Shown here: piece by piece, positions 56,209-64,000 of the stretch
How positions within the stretch are numbered: position 1 is the stretch's first letter
How the letters are laid out: the number at the start of each line of letters is the position of its first letter
NCBI GenBank assembly: GCA_016584305.1
Contig: JACEEZ010002650.1
Coordinates: 77,001 to 141,000 of the forward strand
Direction of reading: 5' to 3'
DNA from: Chionoecetes opilio
Lineage: Eukaryota; Arthropoda; Malacostraca; Decapoda; Majidae
Length of the DNA stretch: 64,000 nucleotides
The notes under the pieces: model-generated
The model's input: only the letters and a program-made list of their open reading frames with translations
Database searches by the model: none
What the model was told of the DNA's origin: nothing
Made by a program: the position numbers and the translations under genes

Positions 56209-56814
56209 CTATTTATAGCCGGTCTGCCTGCCACGCAGCCTATTAGCGGCATCGGTGATTGGTAGATAGCTTTTGCTTCTCGTCTTCTTGAGTGGGTGAC
56301 GCTGATTGGTTGTTTGGTCTTCGCTTGGCTTTTCTGTGAGTAGGCTGTTATTTGCTTTTGTTCTTTTCATGCTGGGTAGAGCTTGTAGGTCGTTTGCCTG
56401 TACGTTAAGTTTGGGATTGATCTTTTTTATGTACAGCGCTTCTAGGATGGGAAGTCGCCGCACATCTGCACACATGTCAACCAATTCTGTATTTTCTTCT
56501 AGAAATTTTCTTGTTATGATGATGCCATGTTCTAATAGGTGACTTTTTGGGGCTCCGGAAGTTAGGTGGCAAGTAAGACGTCTGGACAGCTTCGTTGTCG
56601 TCATGCCGATGTAGGATGAGGGGAGGACTTCACAGTTTCCTCTTTTGCATGTGATCCTATATACGACATGGGACTTTTGTTTTGTCTCCTTCGTCTGGCT
56701 TGGGCTGTTACGGAGAAGGAGGTTGCTGGTGTTCTTGTTTTTGTAGTAAATTTGTAGTTTTATTCTCCTCTCTTGGTCTGCAGGTTTCACGTTACGGTGG
56801 ACGATTTGTGATAT
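56209..56814 (-). pseudogene. Penelope-like element: GIY-YIG endonuclease end
   Basis: The minus-strand frame continues to its TAA at 56209. It contains the GIY-YIG nuclease signature as HVVYRITCK (VVY in the GIY position) and SYIGM, then the conserved Arg (LSRRLTCH), Glu (ILEALYIKK) and Asn (INPKLN), with two Cys (CKRGNC) before the nuclease as in Penelope proteins. The C-terminal tail is basic. The reverse transcriptase that should precede it is missing; sequence upstream of 56814 is a family M repeat, so the copy is 5' truncated. The nuclease domain itself has no internal stop. It would nick target DNA to prime reverse transcription. Confidence 0.88.
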
Positions 56815-57213
56815 TATTGCGATTTATTTAGTTAACGGTAATTTATACATGCTACTACTGCATTTATCAGAAAACGAAATATAGCAATGGAAAGCTAATA
56901 CAATTCTGCTTCTATTGATATCTTCCATCTTATAAGTTGTCCCACAAAGTTTTACATGACGACGAGTTTTAAGTGAATGTTTAAGTTCATCATATTTCTT
57001 CACTCTCATAATGACCTTTATTTAATGTGTTTTACTGTTTTATGTGATAATCTTATAGAACAAGCATTTCCGAAGATAACAGTATATCCTTTATAATTGT
57101 ATAACATGATATACTGCGGGGTAATGCCTTGAGAACTTCCCCGGGTCTAGAGTGAACGAAGAGGCCCTGGCGCTAAGATGGCGCCCACAAATCGAGTTGT
57201 CACTACTCTATAT
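56815..57213 (+). repeat. Family M repeat and its common flank
   Basis: TTTATTTAGTTAAC...AAGTTCATCATATTTCTTC, then CTTCCCCGGGTCTAGAGTG and AAGATGGCGCCCACAAATCG, parallel to 40726-41150. Confidence 0.75.
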
Positions 57214-57507
57214 ATTAAGGTACTCTAGTTCCCACTAGCCCGCTTTTACGGCCGCCGTTGCCGTACACCGCCCAACAATGACGTCACCATCATCACCGCT
57301 TGAGTGGTATTTGTGGTAACTGGGCACAGTTTGCACCTCCGCACGAGCGGATATCGCCGAGCGGGAGAGATGACTTGATTTTAACTTTGTACGGCAGCCA
57401 TACAGCGGTACGGCGGTGCGGTGGACTTTTTTGTAAAGTCATTGTTGTTCAATGTTCATTGTTGTTGTACGGCGGCCGTACAAGCGGGCTAGTGGGAACC
57501 GGCCTTA
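57214..57507. mobile_element. MITE with GTTCCCACTAGCCCGC inverted ends (Harbinger-like?)
   Basis: GTTCCCACTAGCCCGCTT and ACGGCCGCCG near the left face CGGCGGCCGT and AAGCGGGCTAGTGGGAAC at the right. TTAAGG/CCTTAA words lie at the outer edges, so a TTA or TAA duplication is possible. No coding. Confidence 0.65.
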
Positions 57508-57530
57508 AGACCATCTTTAAGGGCAGATGA

Positions 57531-59659
57531 ACTCACTTTCGAGTCAATGGCCATCCAGCCCCAGCTATCGGTGAAATAACAGTCCATCTGGTAGATATGA
57601 TGTCACTGGAAGAGGACCATCCAGATGTGGCCAGAGAGTTTCACAGAGGAAATTTTGTTGTGCATAAATCCACAATAGCATTCCCTGCAATAGCCATTGA
57701 TCATGCCCACGAGCAGAATAATGCTGTAATTAAGGGAGATGGAGGAGCAGTGGGTGTTACAGAAGATCCTGCAGCACTCAGGCGCTGGATGGTCGCTGGA
57801 CCAGAGGTGATTCGCTTACTCGCTGACTTTGAGTAAGTGTCAGGAAAGAAAGAAGCAGCCAGTAGTGATAGACATCATGAACATAACTTGATTGCCCAGA
57901 AGACCTTCTTTGACAAAGTAAAGAAACTGTCTTCTGTCATGAGAGAAATGGGAAACCCTTTCCAAGAAGATTCATCTGACCTGCTGGTGCTAGACACAAA
58001 TGATATTGCCGACCCAGCCACTGCAGCAATGGTCAGTACCCATCACACAAGAGGCAAGGCCTAGTTCAAATCGTTCATGGAATACCTTACGAGGCATGAT
58101 GAGAACTCATTCTATCAGCCCATCAAGAGGAATCACACTGCAATTTTCAAGCCTCGTCCATTGCCCAGCCGTTCAAAGGAGCAGGTGTCATCATTGAAGG
58201 AGGACTGTCAGCTCTTTTCAAGGCTCTTTATTTCATGTAATAGTAGACAATGTGACCTAGAAGAATTCTTCCAACATGAAAATCAGGCCGCTCCAGCATC
58301 CCTGAGTGACAATGGTAGGCTGCATACCTGTCAGAAGTCTCAGCTGGTCAACATACTTGAAGCAGCGGTCCCTCTATCAGACTCAGAAATAACGGCAGAA
58401 GTCATAGTTATTGATGGCTCAACATTGATCAATGCACTGCCTCCACGTACCTCAAAGACGTTTGATGACTATGCTAGAGAAGAGATCTGTACTAAGCTCG
58501 AGTCTTACTGTGCCATCTACAGGAGGTTTGATGTTGTGTTTGACCTCTACCAGAAGGACAGTCTTAATTAAGTCTGAGACAAGATCTAAGCGAAGGAAAG
58601 GTGTTAGGAGAAGGGTTGAAGGAACAAGTATAACTCCAATCAACTGGAAAAGCTTCTTGAGAGATGATATGAACAAGACAGAATTGTTCCTGTTCCTTGC
58701 AGACATAATTAAAGACATGGACAATGGTAGCAGTATAATTGTGACAAAGGGTGAGGATGCTGTCTGTAACAAGGCAAGGGACTTTCAGGAGTATATCCAT
58801 GTCGACATGAAGAGGCAGACACAAGAATCTTTGTACATACCAAAGATGCCGTTCTGGAAGAGTACAAAACAATGATCATCAAGGCCAATGGCACATATGT
58901 GGTTGTCATAGCTGTATCTGTCTTATCTTTCCTGGAGGAACGTGGTCTTTTGAAGCTGTGGGTCGCTTATGGCCAAGGAGCCGATGCGAGATGGATTCCT
59001 ATCCATGGTATAGTGTCTGCCATGGGCCCCGAGAAATCCAGGGCGTTGCTGTTCTTTCACGCCTTCACTGGATGCGATGTCATCTCCATCTTTCGTGGAA
59101 AGGGCAAAAAGTGGGCATTGCAGACGTGAAATGTGTTTGGTGAAGTTGGCAGGACCTTTGTCAAGCTGATTCAGTACCCAGTAACAGTGGATGATGAAGA
59201 CATCCAAGTCCTCGAAAGTTTTGTTGTCCTCATGTACGACAGGTCTAGTGCTACCACTAACGTTAACAAGGCAGGTTTGATCTATGTGCACGCAAGCAGA
59301 GGACATATGAGTCAATTCCACCGACACAGGCAGCAGCCCTTGAAGAACATGTCAAGCGTGCCTATCAGGAAGGAATTGTCTGGGCTCAAGCAACTGACCC
59401 TCAGCCAGACATCAAGTCTCGTACCGACTATGGATGGGTAAAATATGGAGACACATGGAAAATTTGTTGGACAACCCTCGCACCAATTGCAGCCAGTTGC
59501 CAGGAGTTGACGCAGTGTTCGTGGAAGAAGGACTGCACAAGGAGATACAAATGCTTCAGATTAGGACTTGCCTGCACAGCACTGTGGATGTGGGTGCCAC
59601 TAACAAGCCTTAACAGGATAAAGACATTCGTGTCAACTTTAGTGACTATTGAAAGTTAA
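57531..59659 (+). pseudogene. Second, divergent XPG-nuclease/CXC transposase relic
   Basis: Same protein type as 2114-6829 but a different subfamily. Pieces in order: a frame from about 57531 (HPAPAIGE, HEQNNAVIKGDGGAVGVTED, to 57836), 57837-58064, 58077-58571 (PIKRNHTAIF, SSLKEDCQLFSRLFIS, RRFDVVFDLYQKDSLN), 58567-58875 in a shifted frame (SKRRKGVRRRVE), and 58872-59129 with FHAFTGCD. A C-terminal Cys cluster (59468-59659) reads CSWKKDCTRRYKCFRLGLAC. The first nuclease aspartates, DTD in the other copy, appear as NGTY (KANGTYVVVIAVS), so this site is lost. The CXC is degenerate. The N-terminus and both TIRs are missing. Confidence 0.75.
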
Positions 59660-60299
59660 AGACATTGCTAATTCTTCTGTATCATGGACACTATTTGTGG
59701 CAAGAAAGTGACAACGTGGTTCAAAATTGTAATGTAACATGTACCCTTTGACCTTGACCTTGAGCATGATTTTTGTGCACCTATATGTAGGGAACATTGT
59801 GAGCAAATTTGATCAAAATCGGGTCAATAGTCAAGGAGGAGTCAGTAATCGGTCAACTCAGAACTAAACAAGGTCACAATACGCGACACTTGACCGAGAC
59901 CATGACCTCGACCATAAATTTTGTGCATAACCATATAAGAAATTTTGTGAGCAAGTTTGAGCAAAATCGAGCCAATAGTCTAGGTTTTATAGGCAGAAGT
60001 CTGTATTTTCTTGGATATTTTGGCGGCCATCTTGGATTTTCAATTGGCCAATCAGGCAGATTAGAAGCGTTACCTATAGAAAGTATTCATGCCAACGTTC
60101 ATACTTGTATCACTATTTGAAATATTTGTTCACTTATCTGCTCTACTATGAGCAAAGATTTCAGCAAAACATAGCTTTATAAATAAATTGGATAACTGTG
60201 GAGCATATTGGTGAACCATAGATGGAATATTTAAAAAAATATATTTGTTGGAGAGGTTTTTGGCTAGTGCCACAAGTCATGAGAAGAGTTTGGCGGCGC
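59660..60299. repeat. Imperfect direct repeats 3' of the transposase relic
   Basis: TGACCTTGACC words and two versions of GTGAGCAA.TTTGA.CAAAATCG (59796-59820 and 59947-59971) with similar flanks make an imperfect duplication of about 150 bp. The frame 59809-60120 runs through it and is not a gene. Confidence 0.6.
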
Positions 60300-60779
60300 G
60301 GCGATTTATTTAGTTAACACTAATGTATGCATGTGGTACTGCATTTATCAGAAAACGAAATAAGAACATAAGAAAATAAGGAACCTACAAGAAGCCGCGA
60401 GGCCTACACGTGGTCGTTCCTGTCCTTACAAATATTACGTTACTGAAATATATCAATTGAAAGCTAATAACATTCTGCTTCTATTGATATGTTCCATGTA
60501 ATAAGTTGTCCCACAAAGTTTTACATGACGACGAGTTTAAGTGAATTTTAAATTCCTGCATATTTCTTCAGTCTCATAATGACCTTTATTTAATGTGTTT
60601 TACTGTGTTTTATGTGATAATCTTATAGAGCAAACATTTCGGAAGATAACAGTATATCATTTATCATGTATAACATGATATATTGCGGGGTCATGCCTTT
60701 AGAACTTCCGCGGGTCTAGAGTGAACGGAGAGGCCTTGGGATTAAGATGGCGCCCAGTAGCGTTTAACATAGGGCCTAA
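60300..60779 (+). repeat. Family M repeat with a short insert, then common flank
   Basis: The M sequence is split after GAAAACGAAA by AAGAACATAAG...CACGTGGTCGTTCCTGTCC (60361-60444) and resumes at ATATATCAATTG. GAAATA occurs at both joints (60357-60362 and 60445-60450), a possible 6-bp duplication. The same insert sequence is at 32785-32860. The flank AAGATGGCGCCCAGTAGCG follows and leads into a MITE. Confidence 0.7.
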
Positions 60780-60891
60780 CATAGACCACTGTATACCTGG
60801 ACGCGCACGGAATATCGGCCTGTTGCACATGGGCCTGAACTTGCCCTGAAGTCGGAGGGCCGCTCGGATTCATATATATATAATATATATA

Positions 60892-60932
<41 letters not shown>

Positions 60933-61782
60933 GCATCATATAGACTGGTTTATCAGTATATATGATATACTGTAATCTTCGTAAATGTTTGTTCTATAAT
61001 ATTATCAAATAAAAAACAGTAAAACACGGTAAAGAAATGCCATTACGAGACTGAAGAAATATGCATGAACTTAATATTCACTTCAACTCTTCGCCATTTA
61101 AAACTTTGCGAGTCAACTTTTATCATGAAGGGTATCAATAGAAGCGCAATTTTATTAGCTTTCCATTGATTTATTTCGTTTTCTGATAAATGAATTACCC
61201 CCATGCATAAATTAGCGTTAACTAAATAAATAAAATCATCAATCGGGTAATTTTCCCGATTGATGAGGTTATTTATTTAGTTAACGCTAATTTATACATG
61301 GTGCTAATTCATTTATCAGTAAACGAAACATATAAGTAAATAAATAACATCAATCGGGAAAATTACCCGATTGATGATTTTAGTTATTTATGTAACGCTA
61401 ATTTATGCATGGTTCTAATTAATTTATCAGATAACAAAATATATCAATGGAAAGCTAATAAAATTGCGCTTCTATTGACACCCTTCATGATAAAAGTTGA
61501 CTCGCAAAGTTTTAAATGGCGAAGAGTTAAGTGAATATTAAGTTCATGCATATTTCTTCATAGTCTCGTAATGGCATTTCTTTAGCGTGTTTTACTGTTT
61601 TTTATTTGATAATATTATAGAACAAACATTTACGAAGATTACAGTATATCATATATACTGATAAACCAGTCTATATGATAGTCCATAGACCACTATATCT
61701 CTTTGTCGGGCAGGAGGCCGCTATGCAGCTTGTAATTTCAAAACATTGTCGCGTGAACAGTCCAGGTATACAGTGGTCTATG
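60780..61782. mobile_element. hAT-type MITE, second copy, with nested palindrome
   Basis: Same ends (CATAGACCACTGTATACCTGG and complement) and same nested family M palindrome (60942-61690) as 48044-48995. The target is the family M flank: GGGCCTAA before and GGCCTATG after, against the empty sequence AGGGCCTATGAATGGCG at 41110-41126. Confidence 0.85.
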
Positions 61783-62089
61783 GGCCTATGTATGGCGGTA
61801 CCCTGTTTTATCAAGAGACCCTAGTCCCGAAGCGGCACAGGAACGATAGGATATATTACAGAAATAAGATTGTGATCAGATGATCCCAACGGAGAAATTA
61901 GTTTAACAGAATAAGCTGTAGGGTTAGAGGTTTAGAAAAGGTAGAGAATCTTGGGTTGCTTTATTGTTTTATTAATTTATTGCGCACTACGGCGTCAGTC
62001 AAGTAGTACATAAATTGAGTAGCAATTAAACACAAATATGAAACAAAGGAATTAAACATTGGCCAATCGTGTCGCACGGCATGTGCATG

Positions 62090-62093
<4 letters not shown>
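61783..62093. other. No gene recognised
   Basis: Continuation of the family M flank (TATGGCGGTACCCTG), then unassigned sequence. Confidence 0.4.
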
Positions 62094-62177
<84 letters not shown>

Positions 62178-62186
62178 TACATACAC

Positions 62187-62248
<62 letters not shown>

Positions 62249-62274
62249 ATATACATATACATACACATACACAC

Positions 62275-62341
<67 letters not shown>

Positions 62342-62345
62342 TATA
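62094..62345. repeat. (TA)n/(CA)n compound microsatellite
   Basis: Long TA tract with TACACATA and (CA)n interruptions. Confidence 0.95.
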
Positions 62346-62561
62346 TACACATATACATTGCATTACACCCAACATACTATATACAATATACACAAGACAA
62401 ACATACTATTAACAAGTGCAATATAGAGGAAAAACCTAAAACTTCACTGCAGTAAGAGGCGGGAAAAAAAAAAAAAAATAAAGAAATAAATAAGAAGAAA
62501 AAAATATATAGATATATGGCGTGTAAATACAAAATTAAAGTGACAATGCTACATAACAGTA

Positions 62562-64000
62562 TTAACACCCACCAAAGTGTGGGTGTTGCAAACGAATAAT
62601 GTCTAAATTGTCCTCCGTAAGCAAGTATTTACAAACGTCTACAACAGATGCTTTGTTACATAGGAAGGCAGCCACTTGTGGACAGTCAAGGCAGTAATGC
62701 TGTAGTGTAGTGTTGGCATTGGGTGCGCCACACAGCTTACAGGAGTATTGCGGCACGTCCCCGGCATCACCCACCTGCCACACTGGTCTGTAGCCTAACC
62801 GGAGCTGGGCAGCCACCACGTTGTACCTCCTCACCAATAGACCACGGCGACGGTACTTGTAGTGACGAGAGGCGAAGTGGTCGTAGTGCCGAATGGTTAC
62901 GCTCAGAGGCCGCTCGTTATGCCTGCTGTGGAGGGTCGGCTAGTGTGCGTCAGCGCGTATCCTCTGCTTGTAGTGGGAGAGGGGGGCGGATGAGGCGCCG
63001 GGAGCAGGTAAGGCCAGCGCACAGGCAGCCTTGGCAAGATGGTCCACCGTGTCATTCGCTGTTACTCCGATATGTGAGGAGATCCATAGGAAGCGTATCA
63101 CGAGAGAATGTCCAAGGGCCGTGGCTAGATGGCACAGTATCCGATTAACTAAGTTACGCGCTTCGGGCTTGGGGGAGGAGAGGGCACGGAGGGCAGACTG
63201 CGAGTCACAAACAATCAGACCGCTGCTCCTTGTACGTAACAGTAAATCAATTGCATCAAGAAGTCCGTGCAGCTCACAGGAGGTAGAGCTTAACGAGTCT
63301 GGCAGACGGCGACCGATCCAGTCTCCGTGCGGCGGTTCCATGGTAGGAGAGAAGACAGCACAGCCCGCACTTCTGTTCATCTGTAGAGAACCGTCAGTGT
63401 AGAGGGTATGAGGGCCAGGGATGGAAGAAATTACCTCGGTGATGGCCTCCAAGGCTTGTTTCTGCAGGAGGGGCAGGTCCCTCCTACAGGTGGTTGTGTA
63501 GGAAACAACTGGGAATGGAATACGCCACGGGGGAGGACCATGGTCGATTTCCTCCTCGGGAACATTAATATCCAGTCTCCGAAGGTCCCGGCAAATATTT
63601 CTAACAAGGGCGCAGCCACCTGGTCGAAGCTGAGGCCGAGGAGAGGCGGGCTCAAGCGATGTTCTAATGATGTTTGGAGTAGTGCGGAGAAAGGTGGGGG
63701 GAATGTAGGCACTTAACAGTGGAGTGTGAGACATTGGTGTAGATTCGTTCCACTAGAGTAGGGAGAAGAAGCTCCTGCTGCATGTTAGCAATCCTAGTGG
63801 AGATTGGGCAACCCAGAATGCAGCGCTTTACCTTATTCTGAAACTTTTCGAGAGGATCCAGCGCTGTCTTGGGGAGTTGAGTAAGAGCCGGAGAGAGGTA
63901 ATCAACAACTGACCGGATAAATGTTGTATAGATACTTCTGGCCACGGGAATGGAGGCCCCGGCAGCGTTGTTGGTGAGCCAGCGGAGGGGTGCGAGGCGC
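62562..64000 (-). pseudogene. LINE ORF2 C-terminal part: RT thumb, RNase H, Cys-rich tail; continues past the window
   Basis: The minus strand enters at the window edge in the RT region (YTTFIRSVVDYLSPALTQL, LDPLEKFQNKVKRCILGCP). Near 63725 the frame shifts by one base. RNase H follows with its four acidic residues present: Asp in LYTDGS, Glu in CELHGL, Asp in VCDSQSAL and Asp in ANDTVDHLAK. A single TAG (62942-62940) breaks the frame, which then continues to CKLCGAPNANTTLQHYCLDC, a C-terminal zinc-binding tail, and TGA/TAG-type stop at 62562. RNase H after RT is typical of I-type and related LINEs. One frameshift and one stop imply fairly recent death. The 5' part lies outside. Confidence 0.85.

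Noticed and set aside
58432..58772. Minus-strand frames opposite the second transposase relic (58452-58772, 58564-58872)
   Set aside because: They are shadows of the plus-strand relic, which has recognisable motifs.

Overview
The window is eukaryotic, from a large repeat-rich arthropod genome, most likely a decapod crustacean and perhaps a crab. Evidence: short exons with GT-AG introns, long (TA)n, (CA)n and (GA)n tracts, tRNA-derived SINEs, a Penelope-like element, Helitrons, several TTAA and 8-bp-TSD DNA transposon families, and a LINE 3' end of a type I recall as abundant in crab genomes. There are no rRNA genes, no convincing tRNA genes, no CRISPR and no prokaryotic operons.

Only one host gene is clear. 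On the minus strand, four exons (49612-49373, 49181-49003, 43265-43118, 42928-42809) splice in matching phases into an uninterrupted 228-residue C-terminal part of a variant ionotropic glutamate receptor (IR): M3, the S2 ligand-binding lobe and M4, ending in TAA. The 5' exons were not found. Intron 2 is 5.7 kb and full of transposons. One hAT-type MITE in it sits directly on the 5' splice site, and its 8-bp target duplication contains that splice site.

Layout. 1.2-7.7 kb: a decayed 6.5-kb DNA transposon with about 700-bp terminal inverted repeats, encoding a Cys-rich N-terminus, an XPG/FEN-like nuclease region and a C-terminal CXC (tesmin-like) motif. A divergent, truncated relative lies at 57.5-59.7 kb. 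11.6-13.0 kb: a 1.45-kb palindromic element. 15.0-15.7 kb: a 52-bp tandem array. 16.4-22.4 kb: two non-LTR retrotransposons, one cut by a Kolobok-like (TTAA, THAP-like) element and one carrying a piggyBac-like MITE in ORF1. 22.4-26.6 and 28.4-29.9 kb: two copies of a composite repeat. Comparing them exposes empty sites for two MITEs, and one of those MITEs carries another nested inside it. 33.8-38.5 kb: a large inverted repeat whose right arm was invaded by six copies of an unclassified repeat and whose blocks are now out of order. 42.8-49.6 kb: the IR gene. 52.8-54.0 kb: a pseudogene of a multicopy family of unknown function. 56.2-56.8 kb: a Penelope GIY-YIG domain. 60.3-61.8 kb: a repeat inside a repeat inside a repeat. 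62.6-64.0 kb: the RNase H end of another LINE.

Apart from the receptor, nearly everything is transposon-derived and broken. The main value of the window is its nested insertions, whose target sites can be read from paralogous empty copies. Several long palindromes and tandem arrays also make local misassembly possible.
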